Shown here: positions 45,585-52,995 of the stretch, one piece after another
Layout of the letters: every line of letters begins with the position of its first letter
Numbering within the stretch: position 1 is the stretch's first letter
Assembly: GCF_011493005.1 (NCBI RefSeq)
Contig: NZ_CP049160.1
Location: 1-64,000 of the forward strand
Reading direction: 5' to 3'
Length of the DNA: 64,000 nt
Origin: Caballeronia sp. SBC1
GTDB lineage: Bacteria; Pseudomonadota; Gammaproteobacteria; Burkholderiales; Burkholderiaceae
Translations under genes and position numbers: made by a program
Notes under the pieces: model-generated
What the model saw: the letters and a program-made list of their open reading frames with translations, nothing else
The model's database searches: none
Told to the model about the DNA's origin: nothing

Positions 45585-45613
45585 GCCCGCCACAACCGTG
45601 AGGTTGGGCGGGC
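45585..45613 (-). terminator. Intrinsic terminator of the 61-aa gene
   Basis: GCCCGCC-ACAACCGTGAGGTT-GGGCGGGC stem followed by TGTTTTGT on the minus strand. Confidence 0.75.
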
Positions 45614-45631
45614 GTGGAAGCGATTGATGGG

Positions 45632-45817
45632 TTACATGCACGGCGACAGTGGCCGCTCGCGCGCCTGCTTTCGTTGGCTTTCGACCCACAGGGGCGACTC
45701 GATTTCACCAGCCGCGATCTTCTTGCGGACATCCGCAAGTTGCGGATCCAGGTCGCCGGCGTTTGCTGCACAATATTCCTGGAGCGATGCGACGAGGTGC
45801 CAGATCTGTGTGGGCAA
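45632..45817 (-). CDS. 61-aa orphan with uncertain start
   Basis: A frame whose last 61 codons look protein-like (LPTQIWHLVASLQEYCAANA, then LDPQLADVRKKIAAGEIESP) starts plausibly at a TTG at 45815-45817. There is no clear ribosome site, so the start is uncertain; the frame is open much further upstream, but that part crosses a terminator. It is bounded by terminators on both sides, like the other orphan units, which supports a real gene. Confidence 0.45.
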   Translation of the reverse strand: MPTQIWHLVASLQEYCAANAGDLDPQLADVRKKIAAGEIESPLWVESQRKQARERPLSPCM

Positions 45818-45899
45818 AAATCTAAGCGCATGAGATTTGCGGACAGAAGATCTATGAGGCGCTAAACGTTTCTGGCAGCCCAGCAGGTTGGAAAGCGTT

Positions 45900-45931
45900 A
45901 AAAAAGGCCCGCGACTCAGACGAGTGCGGGC
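45900..45931 (-). terminator. Intrinsic terminator of the lipoprotein gene
   Basis: GCCCGC-GACTCAGACGAGT-GCGGGC stem followed by six T on the minus strand. Confidence 0.85.
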
Positions 45932-45954
45932 TTGTTGATTGCCAGACCGATAGG

Positions 45955-46158
45955 TCAGGAGCAGGTTACCGGGTGCGAAGCGGGGAAGACCAAAAGGCGC
46001 CCGTCCTTGCAAAGGACGAAATCTCCTTCATTCCCGGGCGGTTTGTCGACGTCTATAGTCGACCGATAGTCCGGACTTCGCACCTGTTGAGAGGCAGCAC
46101 ATGCGGAAAGTACACAGGTTATACCGGCGTAGATCAATAGTTTGGTGACGTTTAGCAT
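45955..46158 (-). CDS. Small lipoprotein, 67 aa
   Basis: Start at 46156-46158 (MLNVTKLLIYAGITCVLSAC). The signal sequence ends in the lipobox LSAC with Cys20, so the protein is probably lipidated. The mature part is short (AASQQVRSPDYRSTIDVDKP, then FVLCKDGRLLVFPASHPVTC) with two further Cys. The reading frame is open 28 codons upstream, but that version would bury the signal peptide. Single-gene unit. Confidence 0.65.
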   Translation of the reverse strand: MLNVTKLLIYAGITCVLSACAASQQVRSPDYRSTIDVDKPPGNEGDFVLCKDGRLLVFPASHPVTCS

Positions 46159-46201
46159 ATGAAATGGCGTGGTTGACGAGGCTTGTTCACTGAGTGATCC
46201 T

Positions 46202-46552
46202 TTAGCTGGCCGTCCTTCCAATGACCGGGCCGCGCGGATCATCGAGCCAGGCTTGAGCTTCCGAGGAAGGTGTGAGATCAGGCTCTCCTCCCAGGACGCC
46301 TATGAAGGCTTCAGGTTCGACGCCGTGTGATGGTGCAAGCTTCCGAAACTCGGCGAGCGTCGCGTGTGCGCTCTGGATCTCTCGACGTCGATTGACGAAA
46401 GTGTCAGCCTGATAGCGTCCCGCTTGACCGAAGCGTTTTTCAAAGTCTGCAGCACGGGTGATCCCGTCGCGTACCTCAGTCAGCCGTCCCAATGCGAAAG
46501 CGACGGCCCGGCGGACGTTCTCCGGCACCATCTCAAACGTGGTTTGTTCCAT
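46202..46552 (-). CDS. Orphan protein, 116 aa
   Basis: Start at 46550-46552 (MEQTTFEMVPENVRRAVAFA) behind AAGGAGATTTGACG; the ATG two codons earlier lies within that ribosome site. Helical and soluble, with a C-terminal loop (GEPDLTPSSEAQAWLDDPRG). Its leader is closely related to that of the 30-aa gene at 14527 (shared CCGGGCTTACTC). It shows the same unit structure: terminator, leader, gene. Confidence 0.7.
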   Translation of the reverse strand: MEQTTFEMVPENVRRAVAFALGRLTEVRDGITRAADFEKRFGQAGRYQADTFVNRRREIQSAHATLAEFRKLAPSHGVEPEAFIGVLGGEPDLTPSSEAQAWLDDPRGPVIGRTAS

Positions 46553-46621
46553 CGTCAAATCTCCTTGATGAGTAAGCCCGGTTCGGGCGACTAGTGAGCA
46601 AAGCAGACGGAATGGAGCAGC

Positions 46622-46655
46622 AAAAAAAACCCCGCTGCATCAGAAATGAGCGGGG
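46622..46655 (-). terminator. Intrinsic terminator of the 207-aa gene
   Basis: CCCCGCT-GCATCAGAAATG-AGCGGGG stem followed by eight T on the minus strand. Almost the same stem and loop as the terminator at 11966-11998. Confidence 0.9.
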
Positions 46656-46695
46656 TGTGGGTTAGGCAAGGACAATGCTGCCTGTGCGCAGTCGG

Positions 46696-47319
46696 TCAGA
46701 ATCGGTAAAGCTCTTCGGCGACCTTAATCGCCTCCTGCATCTTCGTGAGATCAAGATTTTCTGAGACTTCGTAGGTGCCGTCCTCGAGACCTGATTCGAT
46801 TTCCGCCACGTGCGAGTTTGCCATCGCGAGGAGCGACCCCAGGACGTCGACTGGCACGCGAATCACTTCGGCGACCGCTGGTGCGGGTGCTGCCTTCTCA
46901 GGGGCCCACATGCCAGCCCTGTGTAGCGTTGTTGTTGCAAGCGCCTTTGCGTCGCCAGAGCCACTGGCGATCATCTCGAGCACCTGCATCAACGCCTTCG
47001 TCAACCCGTCGACGGTCTTGGCAACAGCCTCGATCCTTTGAACCGTGTTGGATTCTGGCGATTTTCGTTCTGGCTGTTCGAAAGCAACGACATACTTTCC
47101 CGGCACCGATGTCGGCCGCGCGACGGCGTGACCGCCAAGCGCCGACAACTTTTCGAGCACGGCATCTGCCTGTTCGGGCGCGAAGTGGGCAACTGTGCAA
47201 GCCCCCTGCCCGTTCGTTCGTCCGATCGCCGTCATCTCTCCGTAGGCGACCGCGCGATACCCGGCAGCGCCGAGGAACTCCTGCATTGCTTCGTTGGTTT
47301 GCTGAAAGTTTACGGCCAT
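46696..47319 (-). CDS. Orphan protein, 207 aa
   Basis: Not recognised. Start at 47319 (MAVNFQQTNEAMQEFLGAAG) behind TCAGGAGATGTCG. The first 90 residues are alpha/beta (GACTVAHFAPEQADAVLEKL); then comes a helical stretch (TVQRIEAVAKTVDGLTKALM) and an Ala/Pro-rich linker, and a C-terminal helix. Soluble. Single-gene unit, the last of the minus-strand orphans on this side. Confidence 0.7.
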   Translation of the reverse strand: MAVNFQQTNEAMQEFLGAAGYRAVAYGEMTAIGRTNGQGACTVAHFAPEQADAVLEKLSALGGHAVARPTSVPGKYVVAFEQPERKSPESNTVQRIEAVAKTVDGLTKALMQVLEMIASGSGDAKALATTTLHRAGMWAPEKAAPAPAVAEVIRVPVDVLGSLLAMANSHVAEIESGLEDGTYEVSENLDLTKMQEAIKVAEELYRF

Positions 47320-47440
47320 TTCGACATCTCCTGAAAGTGACGTCCGCTTATGCGAACAATTGCCTGAGTGTCGGAGATGTCAGTGATAAAAATACGCAAC
47401 CGATGGCTACGCGTAAGCGGGTCCGGTTTCGCCGAGATAG

Positions 47441-47680
47441 CGGTGCCCGGAGCTGCGCTATGCCGACTTCAATACCGTGACACGTAACCTTACGCTTCCT
47501 ACCGCGACCGCTGATGCCGTGCTCATCAGGAGGACGGCGACCGAGTGCGTCAAGAGGGTTACGCTCGACAGGAAACTACGTTTGCTCGGCGTACGAGTGA
47601 CGGGCCTCGAGGCGGGCGACGAAGCTCCAACGGCTCGAGCGGCGATTCAGGCGGAACTCCCATTCTCTGCCGACAACTAG
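47441..47680 (+). pseudogene. C-terminal fragment of a DinB-type (Y-family) polymerase
   Basis: The frame reads PELRYADFNTVTRNLTLP and later DRKLRLLGVRVTGLE then a short tail ending AELPFSADN, the signature of the little-finger domain and end of DNA polymerase IV proteins. An in-frame TAG lies just upstream (47438-47440) and the palm and finger domains are missing, so this is a remnant. It may mark an old recombination junction. Confidence 0.65.
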
Positions 47681-47766
47681 CAGGGACCGGGTGAATGGCC
47701 CCGCGTGCCGGAATTGAACTTACGCAGCGATAATTTGATGCGGTCGTGCGCTGCTATGCTGGCTCC

Positions 47767-48123
47767 ATGGCAACGCTATTCCTTGACCCACAGTCGCACC
47801 GGATCATGTATTTTTCCCGTTCCGGGCACGATCCGATACCGACCGACATCCTTGTCATTTCCAATGACGGCAAGCGGGCCTTTTCGACAGCTGAGATGCG
47901 CACCGTCGTCGTTCCCGACGCAATGCTTCCGGTCGGGTTACACGCATTGAATTGCAGTTTGTACCACTACGACTGTGACGAAAGTGACATCGTCAACGCA
48001 ATCGCACTTCCAATGGCACTCGAACGAGTTGGCGAGGAGAAGGCTCCGCGTGGGTCAGCCAAGTCTACTGAGCGTCCCGCGTTCACAACGAGGACGCTCT
48101 CCCGGGTCTTGCGTTTCGGCTGA
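47767..48123 (+). CDS. Orphan protein, 118 aa
   Basis: Not recognised. The ATG at 47767 begins MATLFLDPQSHRIMYFSRSG. The first 80 residues look alpha/beta and soluble; the end is basic (FTTRTLSRVLRFG). First gene of a compact plus-strand run that includes the 2OG oxygenase and the HD-related protein. The upstream ribosome site is weak. Confidence 0.6.
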   Translation: MATLFLDPQSHRIMYFSRSGHDPIPTDILVISNDGKRAFSTAEMRTVVVPDAMLPVGLHALNCSLYHYDCDESDIVNAIALPMALERVGEEKAPRGSAKSTERPAFTTRTLSRVLRFG

Positions 48124-48146
48124 GCGAGCGGGCCGCCGGCGAATCG

Positions 48147-48359
48147 GTGGCAGCGCAGCTCCGATGCATGCAGGCGCAAGCTGCCTTACGGGGCGAAAAT
48201 CCAGAGCTGTATCCGATCGTGGCCGCACGCGCACGGGTCCGCGGCATCACTGTTCTGCAGGCCGCAACGGAGATCCTTGACGAGATTGAGGCAATTTACG
48301 AGGAGATCTCAACTGCGGAGACCGCTGCCGAGTTAGCGAAGGCAGGAGAACCCGAATGA
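48147..48359 (+). CDS. Small helical protein, 70 aa
   Basis: Start taken as the GTG at 48147 (VAAQLRCMQAQAALRGENPE); earlier in-frame codons are possible. The protein is helical (LQAATEILDEIEAIYEEIST). Its stop overlaps the start of the 2OG oxygenase gene by four bases (ATGA), so it is translationally coupled to it. It may act as a partner, which is inference. Confidence 0.58.
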   Translation: MAAQLRCMQAQAALRGENPELYPIVAARARVRGITVLQAATEILDEIEAIYEEISTAETAAELAKAGEPE

Positions 48360-48934
48360 GCATCGCACGCATGGCGGGTGCGCAAAGCTATCAGCTGCTG
48401 CGCTTTGACGACTTCCTGCCCGAGCAACAGGTCAGGGGGGTGGCCGATGATGCACGTATCTTGCCATGGCAGTTTGGCTGGAAGTCGAACCTTGGCAGAA
48501 ATGGAAGTCACTGGCATGTGGATCTCGACGGCGGTACGCGGACCGAGAACGATGCCAGCGTCGAGCACGAACTGACGCACGATATCGCCCGCGTTCTTTG
48601 GGCCAGAGCTTCGGCCGGCCCAATGCGCGGTCATACGCTGATTCGGGCATACGCAAATGCCCACACCTTCGGTATCGGCGGCAATGCGCACATGGACCGC
48701 CGCGATGACGGGTACTGGTCGCTCGTGTATTACGCGGTGCCCGAGTGGCAACCGCAATGGTGCGGTGAAACTGTCTTTCTGGACCATTCCGGTGATATTG
48801 CCTGGTCATGTCTGCCGCGGCCGAACCGTGCGATTGTCTTTCCGGCCAACGTGATGCACGCAGCCAGAGCGGTCGATCGGGAATGTCACGAACTACGAGT
48901 GTGCATCGTGTTCAAGACGAGAGCTCCGCGATGA
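48356..48934 (+). CDS. 2OG-Fe(II)-dependent dioxygenase
   Basis: 192 residues. The double-stranded beta-helix iron site is visible: His-x-Asp in GNAHMDRRDD near residue 112, a distal His in FPANVMHAARAV near 165, and an Arg in ELRVCIVFK near 183 that would bind 2-oxoglutarate. Such enzymes hydroxylate small molecules or protein side chains. The substrate is unknown. The gene is coupled on both sides by ATGA overlaps, to the 70-aa and the HD-related gene. Confidence 0.8.
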   Translation: MSIARMAGAQSYQLLRFDDFLPEQQVRGVADDARILPWQFGWKSNLGRNGSHWHVDLDGGTRTENDASVEHELTHDIARVLWARASAGPMRGHTLIRAYANAHTFGIGGNAHMDRRDDGYWSLVYYAVPEWQPQWCGETVFLDHSGDIAWSCLPRPNRAIVFPANVMHAARAVDRECHELRVCIVFKTRAPR

Positions 48935-49512
48935 GCACGACTGTGGAGATTCTGTCGTCATCCGTGACTTCTATCGCACCAATACTTGCATTTTTGCGCG
49001 CCCGCGGCGCCGCCAAGATTGATCATAGCGGCACAAAGCTACTGAACCATCTCCTCGGCACCTATGACATCCTCGACCACGCTGGAGCGCCGGAGCACGT
49101 TGCGCTCGCCGGACTCATTCACTCGGTTTTCGGTACGAGCGCTTTCGAGCACACGGTCTGCAGGTGGGATGAGGCCCCGCTCGTGGCTGAGCTGGCTGGT
49201 GAACAGGCTGCCCGACTTTCCCTGTTGTTCTGTCGGCTCGATCGGCGTGTTTCGACCATTAACGGCTTGATCTCAGGACGTCGATCCGATCCAATTGACC
49301 GGATCACGCGCGACGCCCTACCCCTTTCCCCGGACGAAGTAGTCGCTCTCGCCTGGCTCGAGGCCGCAAACCTGCTCGAGCAGAACGCGCTGGCCAGCGC
49401 GCCGGCGCTCGCGCGCGGTGCGCGTGCGTGGGGAATGGTCGGACCTCACGGTTTCCGTGTTTTCGCCATGAGAACCGAAGACGAACTCCTCGCAAGTGAC
49501 AGGCCCGGTTGA
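48931..49512 (+). CDS. HD-related protein (DUF6817-like)
   Basis: 193 residues from the ATG at 48931 that overlaps the dioxygenase stop. The block TKLLNHLLGTYDILDHAGAP, then LAGLIHSVFGTSAFEH, resembles DUF6817 proteins, an HD-like group where the expected HD pair reads HS. It may still bind metal through other residues. The tight coupling suggests that it acts with the dioxygenase, either on the same substrate or as a nucleotidase-type partner. Confidence 0.65.
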   Translation: MSTTVEILSSSVTSIAPILAFLRARGAAKIDHSGTKLLNHLLGTYDILDHAGAPEHVALAGLIHSVFGTSAFEHTVCRWDEAPLVAELAGEQAARLSLLFCRLDRRVSTINGLISGRRSDPIDRITRDALPLSPDEVVALAWLEAANLLEQNALASAPALARGARAWGMVGPHGFRVFAMRTEDELLASDRPG

Positions 49513-49650
49513 CGCACACCGTCACTGGTGACCGACAGGGCTATCCGTCAATATAGTTTTAAATCTCAACACGAATATAATTCTCTTACGGCGATTTCTG
49601 ATCCCAGAAATCAGACTTCAAGGTCCTCGAGGCCTATCCCGGAGAAACCA

Positions 49651-50832
49651 ATGCGCTCAAGCATCCCCTTCATAGTGGGCACGGTCCTCATGCCCACGGC
49701 ATATGTCCATGCACAGGCCGACCCCACGGGCGGCCGGCCGCCGGCACTCGTCGAGTCGGTCTATCGCGTACCGTTCGCAGCTCGCACGAGCCACTTATCC
49801 GATGACGCGACGATCGTGCTCGACAATGTCCTTCCTCGTGCTCTGGACGCGCGAGCGGTCACGATCGCCGGCTGCGGCGACATTGGAACTGCAAGGAACG
49901 CGATCCCGCATCAAAGGGCGGCGCAGATCCGCAGCTGGCTGATAGGCAACGGCACAGACCCCCGCTCAGTTTCGATCGCGACTGACGCTGATTCAAGTGT
50001 ACTGAGGCGTGGGCGGCTCTACGACTGCGCGGTCATTGTTACGATGTCTCCATCTCTCCAGTCCCTCGCGACACAGTCACAACCGGCGTCACCGACAATG
50101 CCGTGGGCGGCGGCGCCAGCTTCCGTCCAGACCGCCGACAAAGACACATCAGGCGATCGCATCAGCGCGGCAACGCAAGCTACTGCGCCCGCGACAAACC
50201 GCGGAACCTCCTCCGGGATGGGTGACGTACAAAGGACCGCCCTGATTCGCGACATCATGGATCTCGTTTCGCGCCATCAGCTGCCGCCCGAGGACGCGGC
50301 GCGGCTGCTTTCCCTGCTGATGAAGGACGAAGCGGCGCAAGCGACGCCGACGTCGGGATCAGCACCGGACGCGGGTTCGAAGGCGCCCGCTCGCGACGGG
50401 GTTGAAGTTGTCGTACCGGCGGCGCCTGCGAAGAATTACATGATGTCTGCCGTCTTCCACCCGGACTCCATCCAGTACACGTCGGCGAAACCGTCGGCGC
50501 CCACCCTTACGCCGGCGCCTGTGAGCTCGGCTGCAAAATTAGTGCCGGTCACAACGCCGACGCCGACAGCAGTTCAAACCCCTCCAACGGTGCCGGACGT
50601 CTGGACGCTCGAGTCGAACCATACGCTAAAGGAAACAATTGCGGCGTGGGCGCAAACCGCAGGCTGGAAACCGCCTGAGTGGCGGGCGTCAGATCCTTAC
50701 AAGGTGACCCAGGGCGGGCCCGTGTCCGGCGGGTTCGTCGATGCGCTACGCATGATTTCGAACCTGGTCCCCAAGCTGGACATCAAGATAAATCCACGGA
50801 CCCGGGAGATCGTTGTATCTGATGCGGCCTGA
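49651..50832 (+). CDS. OmpA-like and TcpQ-like pilus-associated protein
   Basis: 393 residues from the ATG at 49651 behind CCCGGAGAAACC. A signal peptide (MRSSIPFIVGTVLMPTAYVH, ending AQA) is followed by an OmpA-like peptidoglycan-binding region (LSDDATIVLDNVLPRALDAR), a long Pro/Ala/Thr-rich linker, and a TcpQ/PilL-type C-terminal domain (VWTLESNHTLKETIAAWAQT, then AGWKPPEWRASDPYKVTQGG). Such proteins help localise the pilus secretin. This is a second OmpA-TcpQ fusion in addition to PilL at 61903-63063, and lies outside the pil operon on the opposite strand. Confidence 0.72.
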   Translation: MRSSIPFIVGTVLMPTAYVHAQADPTGGRPPALVESVYRVPFAARTSHLSDDATIVLDNVLPRALDARAVTIAGCGDIGTARNAIPHQRAAQIRSWLIGNGTDPRSVSIATDADSSVLRRGRLYDCAVIVTMSPSLQSLATQSQPASPTMPWAAAPASVQTADKDTSGDRISAATQATAPATNRGTSSGMGDVQRTALIRDIMDLVSRHQLPPEDAARLLSLLMKDEAAQATPTSGSAPDAGSKAPARDGVEVVVPAAPAKNYMMSAVFHPDSIQYTSAKPSAPTLTPAPVSSAAKLVPVTTPTPTAVQTPPTVPDVWTLESNHTLKETIAAWAQTAGWKPPEWRASDPYKVTQGGPVSGGFVDALRMISNLVPKLDIKINPRTREIVVSDAA

Positions 50833-51019
50833 CGCCAAGGGCGCGCAGGTTTTTTTTGGTGTGTCATCTCCTTCCGCAAAGACCCCGGTCAGGCGCACGC
50901 AAGTAAGCCTGACTTTCAAGAAATTTCATCCCCGACCGATAACCAATGTGTGTGCGTGGAGCGCAGGTTGCCCCACGTCCTCACATTGCACATCGGGGTA
51001 CATCCAAGGAATAAAAACC

Positions 51020-52015
51020 ATGAACCGGAATCTCCAGATTAGAAAATGCGCTCTGTACGGTGCGATCGCTAGCACGGCCATCCTCGCAGCTTGCGGAGGT
51101 GGTGGCGGCGGTAGTTCGTCGAGCACCGCAGCGGCAACGTCGGCGAGCTCGACGACGGCAACGAGCGGGAACGTGTCTACCCCGCAGTACGCTGCATCCA
51201 GCGCCCAGCTCGCTGCCTTCCAGTTGCTAAACCAGGAGCGTCAGCAGTGCGGGTTCGCCCCGCTGACGGAAAATACAACTTTGGACCAGCCAGCTCAGGC
51301 GCATGCGACGTATATGGGCGAAAACAGCGGTCTGATTACCGACACCGAGGTTTCGGGCAACCCAGGTTTCACCGGGGTGACCTATACCGACCGTGCCGTG
51401 CATTTCGGCTATCCGTCGACTGTGCTGACCAGCGGGGTAAGCGGTGGGTATTACACCAACGCAACGCTCACGCCGACGCAGTATGGCCAGCAACTCGTCT
51501 ATGGCTGGCTGTCTGGGGTGTATCACATCGCCATCGGCGTGTGGCCGGTTACCGAGGTTGGCGTAGGCTGGAACCAGACGACCTACAACGGTTTTCCGGA
51601 AATCCAGGCTTCCCTCGAGATCGGGAACATGCAGACGGGAACGGGTAGCGGTCCGCTCACCTTCCCGTGCCAGGGCACAACGGGTGTTGCATATTCGGCA
51701 GGCGGTGAAACGCCGACTCCGCCGAACACGTCGGGTAACTGGGGCACGCCGATTGCACTGGCCGGCTTGAGTCAGAACGACACGCTGCTGCTGCAAAGCG
51801 GGACAATGACCGACACGTCGGGAAACGTCATCAACCTGCAATTGCTGTACTCGGCGAATGATCCGAACAAGGAGCTCCCGTCGTTCGAAGCCGTAGCCTA
51901 TCCGACCACTCCTCTGCAACCAAACGTCACGTACTCCGTGTCGATCACTGGTACCGACAACGGCACCGCGTTTTCCCGCAGCTTTACCTTCACGACTGGT
52001 AGCGTCGTGGGATAG
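51020..52015 (+). CDS. CAP/SCP-domain lipoprotein
   Basis: 331 residues. The signal sequence ends in LAAC (Cys25), then a Gly/Ser/Thr linker. A CAP domain follows (FQLLNQERQQCGFAPLTENT; HATYMGENSG; YGWLSGVYHIAIGVWPVTEV), as in cysteine-rich secretory, antigen 5 and PR-1-like proteins. The role of bacterial CAP proteins is mostly unknown; extracellular enzyme or adhesion roles are proposed. A beta-rich C-terminal domain of about 110 residues is added. Ends at a strong terminator, next to the pil operon on the other strand. Confidence 0.78.
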   Translation: MNRNLQIRKCALYGAIASTAILAACGGGGGGSSSSTAAATSASSTTATSGNVSTPQYAASSAQLAAFQLLNQERQQCGFAPLTENTTLDQPAQAHATYMGENSGLITDTEVSGNPGFTGVTYTDRAVHFGYPSTVLTSGVSGGYYTNATLTPTQYGQQLVYGWLSGVYHIAIGVWPVTEVGVGWNQTTYNGFPEIQASLEIGNMQTGTGSGPLTFPCQGTTGVAYSAGGETPTPPNTSGNWGTPIALAGLSQNDTLLLQSGTMTDTSGNVINLQLLYSANDPNKELPSFEAVAYPTTPLQPNVTYSVSITGTDNGTAFSRSFTFTTGSVVG

Positions 52016-52032
52016 TCTGCCAACACCTTGTG

Positions 52033-52066
52033 AATACCCCGCACTCACTGCGGGGTATTTTTTTGA
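52033..52066. terminator. Strong intrinsic terminator between convergent genes
   Basis: AATACCCCGCA-CTCAC-TGCGGGGTATT stem followed by seven T on the plus strand. It ends the CAP lipoprotein transcript; the pil operon converges from the other side. Confidence 0.88.
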
Positions 52067-52092
52067 TCCGCAGAACATGCGCACCATCAGGC

Positions 52093-52980
52093 TTAACCAC
52101 TACCATCACCCCCAGCTCCTGGATCGCTGTCGGTCGTGAAAAAGAAGCCCATGCCGACAACAGTGTTTGTGCCCTGTTGAACCCCACAAACCAGGTAGTT
52201 TGCATCCGTGTACTGGCCGAAATTCCAGTTGTAGTAGAAAGTCACACCTGGGGTGCTAGACGACCAGCTGTTCGCACTTCCCGTTGCGTACGGATAAGGC
52301 CCATTAAGTACCCAGGTAACAGAACCGTCGACGGTCGACCATCCAGACGGTGAGAATGGTTGATTCTGGAGGTTCGGATAGGTTGACGCGTACGGCTGCC
52401 ACGAGTTGATGAACTGCGCGCATGCGGCCTCTTGCGTGGTTTGGGTGACAGGTGGCGTGTTCGCTTCGCATCCGAGGCCGGTCCAGGCCGAGCCGTTCCA
52501 TGACGGCGCGGCGGTCTGGCTATAGCCGCTCGGACAGCTGGGCGGGGCCACGTAGCTGCATTGCGGAACTGTCCATCCGCTTCCCGTCCACACTGCTGCG
52601 GCGACAGTATTCCACCCAGGATCCGTTGAACACGTCGGCGGCGCTTCGTAAGTGCACTGTGGGGCGGACCACGCCGACCCGTTCCAGCTGGCCGGCGTGA
52701 GCGTAAACCATCCAGCGGAGGTTGAACATGCCGGCGGCGACTGGTAATTGCACGCCGGCGAGGTGTATCCGGATCCGATCCATTTCGCAGCTGTCACCGT
52801 CGTCCAGCCGGCAGCTGTCGAGCAGGTCGGCGGGGAAATCATCGCGTGTGTCACGCGGTGCAGGCACGTGTTGTCCTGATTCCCCGGCGAACAATCCGAG
52901 TCCTGCGCGAATGAGGACTGCGTGAAGAAAAGCACACCGATGAACAGCGCGAACCTTAGTATTCCAAAGCTGTTTCTCAT
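52093..52980 (-). CDS. Secreted repeat protein at the end of the pil operon
   Basis: 295 residues. A signal peptide (ending SFAQ at 26) is followed by four tandem units of about 32 residues between residues 50 and 175, each starting PPxC and containing GW-x-T, W-x-GSxW and a second Cys (for example PPACSTSAGWFTLTPASWNG). Each unit has two Cys and could form a disulfide-closed module. The C-terminal part is Trp/Asn/Gly-rich and beta-like. It is last in the pil operon after pilV, so it is likely a pilus-tip or surface adhesin. Confidence 0.68.
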   Translation of the reverse strand: MRNSFGILRFALFIGVLFFTQSSFAQDSDCSPGNQDNTCLHRVTHAMISPPTCSTAAGWTTVTAAKWIGSGYTSPACNYQSPPACSTSAGWFTLTPASWNGSAWSAPQCTYEAPPTCSTDPGWNTVAAAVWTGSGWTVPQCSYVAPPSCPSGYSQTAAPSWNGSAWTGLGCEANTPPVTQTTQEAACAQFINSWQPYASTYPNLQNQPFSPSGWSTVDGSVTWVLNGPYPYATGSANSWSSSTPGVTFYYNWNFGQYTDANYLVCGVQQGTNTVVGMGFFFTTDSDPGAGGDGSG

Positions 52981-52995
52981 ATTGTCATCAACATT

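Noticed and set aside
51227..52087. 286-codon minus-strand frame
   Set aside because: Antisense of the CAP-domain lipoprotein, which has a lipobox, a ribosome site and a terminator.
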